Assembly (NCBI RefSeq): GCF_001718695.1
Contig: NZ_CP013420.1
Location: 992,001 to 1,056,000 of the forward strand
DNA length: 64,000 nt
Reading direction: 5' to 3'
From: Burkholderia ubonensis
GTDB lineage: Bacteria; Pseudomonadota; Gammaproteobacteria; Burkholderiales; Burkholderiaceae
The notes below the pieces were generated by a model that did not search any database, was not told the origin of the DNA, and saw only the letters and a program-made list of their open reading frames with translations. Positions 38,436 to 48,313 of this stretch are shown piece after piece. A program made the position numbers and the translations under genes. Each line of letters opens with the position of its first letter. Position 1 is the first letter of the stretch.

Positions 38436-38934
38436 GCACTCGAGTCGTACAGCGACCCGGCCGGCTTTGCCATGACCATCCGCCACTGGCGGTTCGAGCA
38501 CAACGATGCGCGAGGGCCATCTACCCTTTCGGCAAGGGCACGCTGACGCTTGTCGACACCGCGTTCACCGGTAACTGCGCGATCTATGATGACGCGGCGC
38601 TCGCCCTCGGGGGCTTAATGGCAACGCGCGAGCGTTCTTCCCCCGTCCGCAACGAGGCCGCGCGCGACGGCGCTGCAGCTTACCGCGGACTACGGTTCGC
38701 TCGTGTCGTTCGACGCGACGCGGTTCCAGTCCAACGGGGCGCGCGACAAGCGGCCCCCGTCTACATGATCAGCCCTGCATCGCAGATGCGAGCGACCAGC
38801 GTCACGGTGATGAAGAGCCTGTTCCGGGGCAGCAAGGCTCGCGCCGGCGCGAGCATCTACACCCTCGACGTGGGTACCTCGCGGTCGCGGACAAGGAGTA
38901 CCCGTCCGGCTCGCTTTACCGGCCGAAAAGCTGA
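38436..38934 (+). pseudogene. Frameshifted remnant of a beta-helix-like protein gene
   Basis: Coding-like peptide can be followed only by switching frames at least three times: S-D-P-A-G-F-A-M-T-I-R-H-W-R-F-E-H-N-D, then G-K-G-T-L-T-L-V-D-T-A-F-T-G-N, then T-A-D-Y-G-S-L-V-S-F-D-A-T-R-F-Q-S-N, then T-S-V-T-V-M-K-S-L-F-R-G-S-K-A-R-A-G-A-S-I-Y, and finally A-V-A-D-K-E-Y-P-S-G-S-L-Y-R-P. The alternating polar/hydrophobic T/S/N-rich pattern resembles right-handed beta-helix or pectate-lyase-like repeats. Decayed cargo of the island. Confidence 0.5.
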
Positions 38935-39158
38935 AGCAGGCCGTCGGGCCTTTTCGTATCGCGAGTTGGAATTCGTTTCATTCGATACGGTGCGCGTGGC
39001 AATGATAAGCGCCTGATCTATCAGGCGCTCGACCGAGAGCCCGCATGTGGCGACAGCGATGGGCCGATGGCACAACGGGGCGGTCAGGCGGCTTGCGTAC
39101 GCATCGCCGTCAGGCATTGGACGCTCCGATTTTCATGAAAACACTGAAGGGGGATTCA

Positions 39159-40832
39159 ATGAGACGGAAATATTTTCACCAGAAACTGACGCGCCTGAAT
39201 TGCAAGATTAAAGGTATTGGACGGGCGGCGTTACCGGTTTTATTGTCGAGCGCGATAACCGGATGTGGTGGTGACGACAATGTCACATCGCAGGTTTTCT
39301 CGTGTGCCACCGACGTCTATCCATCGAATACCGGGGCTACCACGCCAGCCCCCATTCTGGCATCCCCTCAAGTCTGGAGCTTTGTTAGCGCGCCAAATCT
39401 GCACCCGATGAAAGTGAATGTTAACTACTCCGATCCCGCGCAACTGGCCGAGGGATTGATTTTCAATTCACCTTATACGGGCTCGAATACCGCAATGTAT
39501 GGGCAGAATGGCGCGTTAATTGCCGACAATGCCGGAAACCCGGTGTGGTTTAACGCATTGAATAGCGTAAGCCTGATGAATTTTGATTTTCGCGTCCAGC
39601 AATACTTTGGCATGCCGGTCTTGACTTTCTGGCAAGGCACCGTTGCTACGCCGCCCGCCTACACCAACTTGCCGTCCGGCGCAGCAGAGCCGGGAGCATG
39701 TTATTACATCGTCAATAACCGTTACCAGACAATAAAAACCGTTTCCGCACGCAATGGCTTTGTTGCCGACAATCACGAATTTCTGATTACGCCGAACAAT
39801 ACTGGACTATTCCTGGCAACCAAGGTGGTTCCCATGGATTTGACGCCATATGGCGGACCGAAAAATGGGGCAATCCACGATTTTTCCATTCAGGAAGTAG
39901 ATCTGACCACAAATGAGTTGGTCTTTTTTTGGGACGCGAAGGACCACATCGCGTTGGAAAGCTCGCATCTCCCGGCCTCGACTGCCACCGCCACCAGTAA
40001 TGTCTGGGACCCTTACCACCTGAATTCATTGGATCTTGTGGCAAACAATAACAACGATATCGTGTTCTCGGCCCGCAGCACCTGGACGGTTTATCGCCTG
40101 CACAAGCCCACGGGTGAATTTGTCTGGAAGCTGGCTGGAGACGGAAGCGGAGATTTCAAGATTCCCGCGGGTAATGCGCAATTTTCATGGCAACATGATG
40201 CCCGCTATATCTCCGATAATGTAATCAGCATGTTTGATGATGCTTGCGATGATTGTTATGCATCAATTCCGCCAGGAACCGCACCTTCACATGGCCTGGT
40301 GCTGAATCTCGATTTCAACAACATGGTCGCAACGGCACAGACGTCGTACTACCACAATCCAAACCTCTTCTCCTCCGCGCAAGGAAACATGCAATGGCTG
40401 GGAAACGGCAATAAATTTATCGGCTGGGGGAACGGGTATTACACTGAATTTGCGCAGCCCGGTAACACTGAATTAATGCCTGCGACCAGCACACTGTATG
40501 ACGTAAAAATGGCTGGCGACAATATCTCGTACCGGACGTATCGGCAGGCGTGGGTGGCTACGCCATATTATCCGCCAAGCGTAACGGTCGCAGCTGGTAA
40601 CAGCGGCCCGGCCGTATATGCTTCGTGGAACGGTTCAACGGAAACGAGATCTTGGCAAGTATACGCCGGTGCTGCCGCGAATAATTTGAGACTCATAGCC
40701 AGCAGCGCGAAAACCGGTTTTGAGACGAAAATTCCCTTGACCGGGAATAGCTATGCTTATGTTCAAGTCAAGGCGATCGACAACGCTGGCGCAATTATCG
40801 GGGTCTCTGATATTAAAAATATATTCAAATAA
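39159..40832 (+). CDS. Arylsulfotransferase-like lipoprotein, 557 aa
   Basis: The ATG at 39159 follows AAGGGGG; an upstream in-frame ATG at 39135 lacks a site. N-terminal signal with lipobox A-I-T-G-C (Cys36). The mature part matches the arylsulfotransferase/ASST-like beta-propeller family: G-A-L-I-A-D-N-A-G-N-P-V-W-F, N-H-E-F-L-I-T-P, H-D-F-S-I-Q-E-V-D-L-T-T-N-E-L-V-F-F-W, W-D-P-Y-H-L-N-S-L-D and W-Q-H-D-A-R-Y. A short beta-sandwich-like C-terminal domain follows. Codon use is strikingly AT-richer than neighbours, with AAT, TTT and ATT common, pointing to horizontal acquisition. Intact, unlike the other island genes. Whether it transfers sulfate is unproven. Confidence 0.75.
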   Translation: MRRKYFHQKLTRLNCKIKGIGRAALPVLLSSAITGCGGDDNVTSQVFSCATDVYPSNTGATTPAPILASPQVWSFVSAPNLHPMKVNVNYSDPAQLAEGLIFNSPYTGSNTAMYGQNGALIADNAGNPVWFNALNSVSLMNFDFRVQQYFGMPVLTFWQGTVATPPAYTNLPSGAAEPGACYYIVNNRYQTIKTVSARNGFVADNHEFLITPNNTGLFLATKVVPMDLTPYGGPKNGAIHDFSIQEVDLTTNELVFFWDAKDHIALESSHLPASTATATSNVWDPYHLNSLDLVANNNNDIVFSARSTWTVYRLHKPTGEFVWKLAGDGSGDFKIPAGNAQFSWQHDARYISDNVISMFDDACDDCYASIPPGTAPSHGLVLNLDFNNMVATAQTSYYHNPNLFSSAQGNMQWLGNGNKFIGWGNGYYTEFAQPGNTELMPATSTLYDVKMAGDNISYRTYRQAWVATPYYPPSVTVAAGNSGPAVYASWNGSTETRSWQVYAGAAANNLRLIASSAKTGFETKIPLTGNSYAYVQVKAIDNAGAIIGVSDIKNIFK

Positions 40833-41307
40833 AGCGGTTATTGGAAATCCCGGTCCTCAATAAGTGGATCCCCGGCAGAATCTGGCAACGACGCCGCAAG
40901 ACGCAGTAAGCGGCGACTCCTGCCGCGGTCGGCATGGACGCGATGTCAGCATCGGTGTGATCGCAGTGAGCACCGCACTGGTGGCCGGCGCGCGGTCAGT
41001 GAGGCAGCCGTTCTAGGCTGTGCCGCGGCCCGCTGCGGCACAGCGAACTGAACGACAGCAGATTCGGGACGTCGGTCCACACCTCCGCCAGAGAATCTGC
41101 CGGATCGACGAGTCGAGTACGTGTGAGCTGCTCTGTAGCACGACATGACGCTCACCGAACCGCTTGCGTCGACACCGAGCGATGGCCGCAGACCCAGAGA
41201 ACGAAACGGCACGGATGCTGCGCGCCCGCGGACAATTCCCCGCGGCTCCCCCGAAAGCCATCCGTCTTGCGAAGCAAACCTTGGGGCAAAAAATCCGCCC
41301 CAAATGG
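40833..41307. other. Gene-free right part of the island
   Basis: About 475 bp between the arylsulfotransferase-like gene and the tRNA-Pro terminator. Short open frames have no ribosome binding sites and no recognisable sequence. Probably eroded island DNA. Confidence 0.5.
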
Positions 41308-41340
41308 AAAAGGCCTTACAAGCATTGCTTGTAAGGCCTT
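41308..41340 (-). terminator. Terminator of tRNA-Pro
   Basis: Perfect 14-bp arms AAGGCCTTACAAGC and complement with an ATT loop and a short T-run on the minus strand, 6 bp past the tRNA 3' end. Confidence 0.9.
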
Positions 41341-41346
41341 GATTCC

Positions 41347-41423
<77 letters not shown>

Positions 41424-41517
41424 AAAGAAAGAAAGTATAACAGACACTTTCCCGGTTTAGAACGGGTCGCATGCATTTTGTGAAGTCCGCACGAAATTTC
41501 CTGCCACACGATCCGCC

Positions 41518-42237
41518 TCACGCGTCGCGCTTGCGCGCGATACACACCACCGTGAGTCCTGCGAGCCGGTTGAACGGGAACATCGGCAACTCCGCCCGGC
41601 AGATCAGCTTGAGCAGACCGTTGACGACCGGATGATGGCGGCGCAATTGCGACGCGGGTTCGCGTGCGCGCCGCTGCATGCGCTCGCTCAACCGTAACGC
41701 GGCCGCAAGCGGAAACGTCAGGCCGAAATAGTACGCGCTGCGCTCGACGTCGAGCCCGGCGCGACGAGCGACGTCCTCGAGACCCTCGAGCGTATAGCGG
41801 CGCTTGTGCTCGAGAAAATCGTCATGCGCGCTCCAGAGGAACTGGAACGCGGGAACGGTGATCAGGAAGCGGCTGCCGCCCGGCGCGCCGGCCACGTAGT
41901 GCGCCAGCAGCCCGACATCGTCGTCGACGTGCTCGAGGACATCCATCAGCAACACGAGATCGGCGTCGCACCGATCGACGGCTCGCCGAAAGTGAACGGG
42001 CTTGCCCGCGGCCTCGCCGTCTGAATCGTCGACGTAGCTGGTGTCGACGCACCAAGCCTCCGTGGCCCGCGTGCGTTCGAGCAAGTGCCTGGAAAAGAAT
42101 CCGGAGCCTGCGCCGACGTCGAGGATCCGCTTCGCGTCGCGCGTGCCGAGGAAGCGGCGGATCGCCGCTGCCTTCGACGCGTAGTACCAGTGATCGCCGA
42201 CATCGGCTCCCAATACGTCGAGTTCCTTCAAATCCAT
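41518..42237 (-). CDS. Class I SAM-dependent methyltransferase, 239 aa
   Basis: Rossmann-fold methyltransferase with motif I I-L-D-V-G-A-G-S-G-F-F (38-48), an acidic loop at the end of strand 2 (C-V-D-T-S-Y), and motif-III-like L-V-L-L-M-D-V-L-E-H-V-D-D-D-V (UbiG/UbiE-like order). The C-terminal part is basic. The start at 42237 is chosen for the family-like M-D-L-K-E-L-D; ATG 42261 is an alternative. Substrate unknown; the local neighbours give no pathway. Confidence 0.85.
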   Translation of the reverse strand: MDLKELDVLGADVGDHWYYASKAAAIRRFLGTRDAKRILDVGAGSGFFSRHLLERTRATEAWCVDTSYVDDSDGEAAGKPVHFRRAVDRCDADLVLLMDVLEHVDDDVGLLAHYVAGAPGGSRFLITVPAFQFLWSAHDDFLEHKRRYTLEGLEDVARRAGLDVERSAYYFGLTFPLAAALRLSERMQRRAREPASQLRRHHPVVNGLLKLICRAELPMFPFNRLAGLTVVCIARKRDA

Positions 42238-42559
42238 GACGCCCCCCGTGTCGGCCACCATGCTTTGATTTCTACGGCTCCTGATCGCGATCTTACCGCG
42301 CCGCGCCGGCCGAACGCGCGCCAATGTGACGCGGACCACCGGTCGCCCACAGGTCGGGCCGAAAACCAAACGGCCGTTTGACCGCACCGCCCCACCGGCC
42401 CGAATCCATTGCGCCGTCGCGCATCGTGCACTGCGGCATACGCCGTCGCTGTTTGGTGACGCCGCTCTAGCGAGCTATGCCACACTGCTCGGCATCGACG
42501 GACGCGCGTTGCACTGACGGCGCGCCCTCGTCGATCAAGACAAGATACGGAGACAGACG

Positions 42560-44773
42560 ATGCGGAATGCGGTCCGGCGCGGCCATCGCTCGCCTTTGGC
42601 AATTTTCGACTGGAGGTCCGGCTCGCGGCACGCGGCCGGTCGTGCGTTGCACGGTGCGTCCCGTGCGCTCGGCGGCGCAATGCTGGCCGTCGCATTGGTC
42701 TGTGCCGGATGCGCGGAACCGGCCACGCAGCGCGACGGCAATGCGTCGACCGCCTCGACGCGAATCGAGCGCAGCAAGGCCGAGCGCCTCGCCCGCGAAC
42801 AGCAGATTGCGCGCACGGTGCCGTCGCTTGCATCGATCCGGCTCGCGCAGCCGCGCCCGTTCACGCTGCGCGACTCCGGCCAGAATGGCGCGATGACGTT
42901 CCTGCGCGACGTCGACTTCCGCATCGTCAACAATCTCGGCTTCTTCATTCACCAGTTGTCGGCGACGCTCGTACCGACGCAGGCCGGCGCGCCGATCGTG
43001 TTCGACGACCCGACGAGTTTCGAGATCGACGTGCATCAGGGCGCTGTCACGCTCGACAGCGCGAAACTGACGGCGCTATTCAACACCTACATCTTCGGAT
43101 ATCGCAACGCGCCGCTGCGCAAGCTCGTCGTCTCGACCGGCGACGGCGTGATCCATCTGCAGGGCGAGATGCAGCGCGACGGCTGGGTGCCGTTCTCGCT
43201 GAGCGGCACGCTCGCGATCCGCGACGGCAGCCAGCTCGTGTTCCATCCGACCGGCGTGCGCGTTTCGGGCCTCGACGCGCAGCCGGTGATGCGCGCCGCC
43301 AACGTAAAGATGGCCGATCTGCTCAAGGTCGACACGCCGATCGCGCGGCTTTCCGGCGACGACCTCGTGATGTCGGTCGACAGGCTGATGCCGCCGCCGC
43401 GCCTGAAGATCACGATCACGGCGCTGCGCGTGACGCCCGCCGGACTCGACCTGACGCTCGACGACGGCACGCGCGCGGGTTTCGCGATGCCGGCGAACGC
43501 GCCGCAGCGGGCAATGTACATTCGAGGCGGCGACGTGAAGTTCATGCGCTCGATGCCGATGAATGCCGACATCCTGATCAGCCAGGTCGATCCCGCCAAG
43601 ACCGGCCAGAATTTCGTCTTCGACCTGTACCACTACCGCGAGCAGGTCTCCGCGGGCTTTTTCAATTTCGACGAGCGCGGCGCGATGGCGATCCGGATGC
43701 CGTCGTATGCGGGCCCGCCAAGCGGCGCCGCGCTCGGCAATCCCGCCGCGCGCCTGAACGACAGCTTCCTCGCCGCGCAGCAAAGCGCGCTGCGCGACGT
43801 GCGCCAGCATTGGGAAGCCGATGCGCTCGTGGCCGGCGACGCGGCGCGGACGGGCATGCAGAAGGTCGCGATGCGCCGCGGCACGAACGCGCCGTTCGAC
43901 GAGCGGCACGTGTCGAACCGCAGTCCGGCGATCCACCTGCGCAACGTCGAATTCAACCTTTCCGGCGACATCGGCTTTCACGTCGAGGAGCTCGACGTGC
44001 AGCTCGTCGCGAAGCGTTCCGGCGAGCCCGTCGACCTCGACGACCCGAACCAGTACGACATCCGCATTCTCGGCGGCACGGTCGTGGCATCGTGGAAGGC
44101 GATGTCGGCGCTCTTCAACGACTATCTGCTCGATTACTCGCCGCGCTCGCTCAACCGCCTGCAATTGAGCGCCGACGGCCGGAACCTGCGCGTGCAAGGC
44201 GGCGTCAAGCTGTGGAACCACGTGCCGGGCGTCTGGCTGCCGACCGACATGAAGGGCTCGCTCACGGTGCTCGACGACCGCCATCTGGCGTTCTCGCCGA
44301 CCGAGGTGTCGGTGCTCGGCATCCCGCAGGCGAAGCTGCTGCGCTCGCTCGGCATCGAGCTCGCGTCGTTGACGCCGCTGCGGCGGCGCGGTGCGGAGCT
44401 GCGCGGCGACTCGCTCGTGCTCGACCAGTACACCGTGTTCCCGCCGCCGGTGCTGAACGGCAAGCTCGCTACGGCCGCCGTCGAGCGCGATGGCCTGCGC
44501 CTCACGTTCCGGCGCGTGCCGGACGCGCCCGCGCCGAAGCGCCCGCCTATCTCCGCGCCCAGCTACATGTGGATGGAAGGCGGCGACATGAAGATGTTCA
44601 ACGTGCTCGAACTGAACATGCGCGCGCTGATCCAGAATTCGGCCGACGCCGGCCCGATGCGTTTCGACCTGTACGGCTACCGCAATCAGGTCGCGCAAGG
44701 CTCGGTGCGGATGCTGCCGGACGGCACGCTGGTCGTCGACATGGGCAAGCCGAATCCGCTCGCCGCGCGCTGA
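42560..44773 (+). CDS. Large lipoprotein with two homologous halves, unknown function, 737 aa
   Basis: GGAG lies upstream of the ATG. After an unusually long basic N-region, a hydrophobic stretch ends in a lipobox-like V-C-A-G-C (Cys51). The rest consists of two related halves (about 110-400 and 440-735). Each starts with V-D/E-F-x-I/L-x-x-x-x-G-F, has F-x-I-D-V / Y-D-I-R-I, then L-F-N-x-Y and a long beta-rich run with L-x-L-D, and ends with a Y-R-x-Q-V segment. The pattern recalls tubular lipid-binding (LmeA/DUF2993-like) domains, but that is inference. Not recognised. Confidence 0.75.
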   Translation: MRNAVRRGHRSPLAIFDWRSGSRHAAGRALHGASRALGGAMLAVALVCAGCAEPATQRDGNASTASTRIERSKAERLAREQQIARTVPSLASIRLAQPRPFTLRDSGQNGAMTFLRDVDFRIVNNLGFFIHQLSATLVPTQAGAPIVFDDPTSFEIDVHQGAVTLDSAKLTALFNTYIFGYRNAPLRKLVVSTGDGVIHLQGEMQRDGWVPFSLSGTLAIRDGSQLVFHPTGVRVSGLDAQPVMRAANVKMADLLKVDTPIARLSGDDLVMSVDRLMPPPRLKITITALRVTPAGLDLTLDDGTRAGFAMPANAPQRAMYIRGGDVKFMRSMPMNADILISQVDPAKTGQNFVFDLYHYREQVSAGFFNFDERGAMAIRMPSYAGPPSGAALGNPAARLNDSFLAAQQSALRDVRQHWEADALVAGDAARTGMQKVAMRRGTNAPFDERHVSNRSPAIHLRNVEFNLSGDIGFHVEELDVQLVAKRSGEPVDLDDPNQYDIRILGGTVVASWKAMSALFNDYLLDYSPRSLNRLQLSADGRNLRVQGGVKLWNHVPGVWLPTDMKGSLTVLDDRHLAFSPTEVSVLGIPQAKLLRSLGIELASLTPLRRRGAELRGDSLVLDQYTVFPPPVLNGKLATAAVERDGLRLTFRRVPDAPAPKRPPISAPSYMWMEGGDMKMFNVLELNMRALIQNSADAGPMRFDLYGYRNQVAQGSVRMLPDGTLVVDMGKPNPLAAR

Positions 44774-44796
44774 CACGCACGGGCGGCGGCCATGAA

Positions 44797-44830
44797 AAAT
44801 GCCCGGTGACGCAGCGCCAACCGGGCATTT
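44797..44830. terminator. Terminator between convergent genes
   Basis: Arms AAATGCCCGGT / ACCGGGCATTT with a 12-nt loop, flanked by A-run and T-run, usable for the lipoprotein gene (plus) and the MerR gene (minus). Confidence 0.85.
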
Positions 44831-44851
44831 CATTTGCCGACCAATCTGCGG

Positions 44852-45265
44852 TCAGTCGTGTTTCAGTCCGTCGATGACGTCGAGCAGCGCCTGCCGCAAC
44901 GCGGCAACGTCGACCGCCCCACCGGCCTCACCCGCAGCCTGTACGTCGGCGACGCGCTCGTCGCCCGCGGGCGCTGCCCCGGCGCCGCGTTCGCCGCCCG
45001 GCGCATCGAGCCGGTTGCGCGCACCATTGATCGTAAAACCCTGCTCGTACAGCAATTCGCGGATCCGCCGGATCAGCAGCACCTCGTGGTGCTGGTAATA
45101 CCGCCGGTTGCCGCGCCGCTTCACCGGCCGCAACTGCGTGAATTCCTGTTCCCAATAGCGCAGCACATGCGGCTTCACGCCGCACAGTTCGCTGACTTCA
45201 CCGATCGTGAAGTAGCGCTTCGCGGGAATCGGAGGCAAGACGACTTTCTCAACCGTCGTGGTCAT
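44852..45265 (-). CDS. MerR-family transcriptional regulator, 137 aa
   Basis: N-terminal winged helix with Y-F-T-I-G-E-V-S-E-L-C-G-V-K-P-H-V-L-R-Y-W-E-Q-E-F and R-R-Y-Y-Q-H-H-E-V-L-L-I-R-R-I-R-E-L-L, followed by an Ala/Gly-rich linker and a short helix. No metal-binding Cys. It is the last gene of the pheST-ihfA transcript, 47 bp after ihfA, a conserved betaproteobacterial arrangement. Target unknown. Confidence 0.92.
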   Translation of the reverse strand: MTTTVEKVVLPPIPAKRYFTIGEVSELCGVKPHVLRYWEQEFTQLRPVKRRGNRRYYQHHEVLLIRRIRELLYEQGFTINGARNRLDAPGGERGAGAAPAGDERVADVQAAGEAGGAVDVAALRQALLDVIDGLKHD

Positions 45266-45312
45266 CGTCAGTCAACCATCGGTAAAGGTGCGCGGCGGCC
45301 GCGCGGGAGACG

Positions 45313-45723
45313 TCAGCGCGCGGGGCTTGGCTCCGCGCCGTTTTCGACCAGTGCCTTGAGCTTCTGGCTTGCGTGGAACGTGACCACTCGACGCGCGGCG
45401 ATCGGTATCGCCTCGCCCGTCTTCGGGTTGCGGCCGGGACGCTGCGGCTTGTCGCGCAGCTGGAAGTTGCCGAACCCCGACAGCTTGACGCTTTCGCCGT
45501 TCTCGAGCGCGTCGCGGATCACTTCGAAGAACGCCTCGACCATGTCCTTCGCTTCACGCTTGTTCAGCCCGACGCTGTCGAACAGCAGCTCCGCCAGCTC
45601 CGCCTTCGTCAGGGTCGGCGTCTCCGTGGACGCCGGCGCCGAAACGTCGCGGTTCATGGCGCTGCGTTGCGCCGTCAGGAGGGCTTCGAATTCACTCGAG
45701 GTCATGTCGTTCATATCTGCCAT
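45313..45723 (-). CDS. ihfA: Integration host factor alpha subunit, 136 aa
   Basis: Heterodimeric DNA-bending protein. Core I-H-F/HU fold starts at [14 protein letters not shown], with [20 protein letters not shown] and the DNA-inserting arm [10 protein letters not shown]. About 35 extra N-terminal residues precede the core, a feature of Burkholderia IhfA. ATGs at 45723 and 45714 are both possible. Cotranscribed after pheT, as in E. coli. Confidence 0.95.
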   Translation of the reverse strand: MADMNDMTSSEFEALLTAQRSAMNRDVSAPASTETPTLTKAELAELLFDSVGLNKREAKDMVEAFFEVIRDALENGESVKLSGFGNFQLRDKPQRPGRNPKTGEAIPIAARRVVTFHASQKLKALVENGAEPSPAR

Positions 45724-45798
45724 ACAGCGCGTTAAATCAAAACTCACGATGGGGAGCCGGCCGCCCGGGCGACATCGCACCCGGGCAACCTGGGCTCC

Positions 45799-48228
45799 TT
45801 AGCCGCGCAAGCGCGCTCCCACACGAACCATCCGCTCGACAAGCGTCTGGATCGCCTGATCGACGACCTCGTCCTGTAGCGTGCCGGCCGCGTCCTGCAG
45901 CGTCACGCGGAAGGCAAGGCTCTTCTCGTGCGCGGCGAGTCCACCGGAAGTATTTGATTTTGCACGAAATTCGTCGAAGAGTACAACCTTCTGAACGAAT
46001 CGGCAGGCGTCGTCGGCCAGCGCCTTCTTCATCTCGTCGAACAGCGCCTGGACCTCGACCGCCTGATCGACCACGACCGCGATGTCGCGGCGCACCGGCG
46101 GGAATTTCGACACATCGGTGGGCGCCGGCAGCGCACGCGCGATCAGCGCGTCGGCGTCGATCTCGAACAGCACCGGCGCGTGCGGCAGCTCGTACTTCTG
46201 CATCAGGCGCGGGTGCAGCTCGCCGATCCAGCCGACCGCGCGGCCGTCGACTTCGATGCGCGCGCTGCGGCCCGGATGGAGCGCCGGATGCTCGGCCTTC
46301 ACGAAACGGGCGGACGTCGGCGCGAGCAGCGCCTCGAGGTCGCCCTTCACGTCGAAGAAATCGACCGCGCGGGTCGGCGCGCCCCACTGCTCGTCCAGCG
46401 CCGGGCCGTAGGCCAGCGCGCCGACGCGCTTCGGCTGCGCGTAGCCCGCGACCGCCAGTTCGCCCGACGTGACCGACGAGTCGGCCAGGAACACGCGGCC
46501 CGTCTCGAACACGCGCACGCGGTCCGCGCGGCGGTTCAGGTTGTGGCGCAGCACGGCGATCAGGCTGCCGAACAGCGTCGTGCGCATCACCGACAATTGG
46601 CTCGCAATCGGATTCAGCAGACGGATCGGGTTGTCGTTGCCCGCGAAATCGCGCTCCCACTCCGCGTCGACGAAGCTGAAGTTGACCGTTTCCGCGTAAT
46701 CGCGGGCGGCAAGCGCGTGACGAATCGCGTGGATCGAACGCTGCGTCTCGTTGGTCGCGCGCATTTCGCTCGTCGCGACCGGCGGACGCGCCGGAATCTT
46801 CTCGAAGCCGTAAATGCGCGCCACTTCCTCGATCAGGTCTTCCTCGATCTCGATGTCGAAGCGGTGCGACGGCGGCGCGACCGAGAACACGTCCTCGTCG
46901 CGCTCGAACGACAGGCCGAGGCGCGTGAAGATGTTCGCGATCTCGTCGGCATCGATCTTCACGCCGATGATGCGGTTCGCGCGCGATACGCGCATCTTGA
47001 CCGGCGCGCGCTGCGGCAGGTTGACGGCCTGGTCGTCAACCGGGCCGGCCTTGCCGCCGCAGATATCGAGAATCAGCTGCGTGATGCGCTCGACGTGCTC
47101 GACGGTCGTCGCGTAGTCGACGCCGCGCTCGAAGCGATGCGCCGCATCGGTCGAGAAGTTGTACTTGCGCGCGCGGCCGCGGATGCTGTCCGGCCACCAG
47201 AACGCCGCTTCGAGATAGATGTTGGCCGTGTCGAGCGTGACGGCCGTGCTATCGCCGCCCATGATGCCCGCGAGGCTCTCCACTTGGGCGTCATCGGCGA
47301 TCACGCCGACCGTCTCGTCGAGCTCGACCGAGTTGCCGTTCAACAGCTTCAGCGATTCGCCGCGCTTGCCCCAGCGCACCTCGATGCCGCCGTGGATCTT
47401 GTCCAGATCGAACACGTGCGACGGGCGGCCGAGCTCGAACATCACGTAGTTCGAGATGTCGACGAGCGCCGACACGCTGCGCTGGCCGGCGCGCTCGAGG
47501 CGCTCGACCATCCACTGCGGCGTCTTCGCGCGCGCGTTCACGCCACGAATCACGCGGCCCGAGAAGCGGCCGCACAGGTCCGGCGCGGCGATCCGCACGG
47601 GCAGCGTCTCGTCGAGCTCGACGTGCACCGGACGGATGTCGACCGGCGTGAGCGGCGCACCGGTGATCGCTGCCGTCTCGCGCGCGATGCCGAACACCGA
47701 CAGGCAGTCGGCCTTGTTCGGCGTCAGCTTGATTTCGAAGATGGTGTCGTCGAGGTTCAGCGTGTCGCGGATGTCCTGGCCGACCGGCGTGTCTTCCGGC
47801 AGGATCAGCAGGCCGCTGTGGTCTTCGGACAGCTTCAGCTCGCGCGCCGAGCACAGCATCCCCTGGCTCTCGACGCCGCGCAGCTTCGACAGCTTGATCG
47901 CGAACGGCTTGCCGCCCTCTTCGGCCGGCGGCAGCTCGGCGCCAACCAGTGCGACCGGCACCTTGATGCCCGGCGCGACATTCGGCGCGCCGCAGACGAT
48001 GTTCAGCGTCGCGCCCGTACCGGCGTCGACCTGGCAGACATTGAGCTTGTCCGCATCCGGATGCTTGACGACTTCGAGCACCCGCCCGACGACGATCTTC
48101 GACGTCGGCGGCGCGGCCTTGCTCAGCGACTCGACTTCGAGCCCTGCCATCGTCAGTGCATGCGACAGCTCGTCGGTCGTCAGCTGCGGATCGACAAAGG
48201 TTCTCAACCAGGATTCAGGGAATTGCAT
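45799..48228 (-). CDS. pheT: Phenylalanyl-tRNA synthetase beta subunit, 809 aa
   Basis: Begins [12 protein letters not shown], contains the tRNA-binding EMAP-like domain ([18 protein letters not shown]), B3/B4 editing region, B5 and class II-like core, and ends with the ferredoxin-fold anticodon domain ([11 protein letters not shown]). Length is standard (E. coli 795). Separated from pheS by 85 bp. Confidence 0.97.
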   Translation of the reverse strand: MQFPESWLRTFVDPQLTTDELSHALTMAGLEVESLSKAAPPTSKIVVGRVLEVVKHPDADKLNVCQVDAGTGATLNIVCGAPNVAPGIKVPVALVGAELPPAEEGGKPFAIKLSKLRGVESQGMLCSARELKLSEDHSGLLILPEDTPVGQDIRDTLNLDDTIFEIKLTPNKADCLSVFGIARETAAITGAPLTPVDIRPVHVELDETLPVRIAAPDLCGRFSGRVIRGVNARAKTPQWMVERLERAGQRSVSALVDISNYVMFELGRPSHVFDLDKIHGGIEVRWGKRGESLKLLNGNSVELDETVGVIADDAQVESLAGIMGGDSTAVTLDTANIYLEAAFWWPDSIRGRARKYNFSTDAAHRFERGVDYATTVEHVERITQLILDICGGKAGPVDDQAVNLPQRAPVKMRVSRANRIIGVKIDADEIANIFTRLGLSFERDEDVFSVAPPSHRFDIEIEEDLIEEVARIYGFEKIPARPPVATSEMRATNETQRSIHAIRHALAARDYAETVNFSFVDAEWERDFAGNDNPIRLLNPIASQLSVMRTTLFGSLIAVLRHNLNRRADRVRVFETGRVFLADSSVTSGELAVAGYAQPKRVGALAYGPALDEQWGAPTRAVDFFDVKGDLEALLAPTSARFVKAEHPALHPGRSARIEVDGRAVGWIGELHPRLMQKYELPHAPVLFEIDADALIARALPAPTDVSKFPPVRRDIAVVVDQAVEVQALFDEMKKALADDACRFVQKVVLFDEFRAKSNTSGGLAAHEKSLAFRVTLQDAAGTLQDEVVDQAIQTLVERMVRVGARLRG

Positions 48229-48313
48229 GGATGTCTACGTTCGAAACGGGTTGGATCGACGCCCGGCTCGCTGCGAAGCGCGCACGGGCACAAGTCGGCG
48301 CGGCGGGCTCGCG

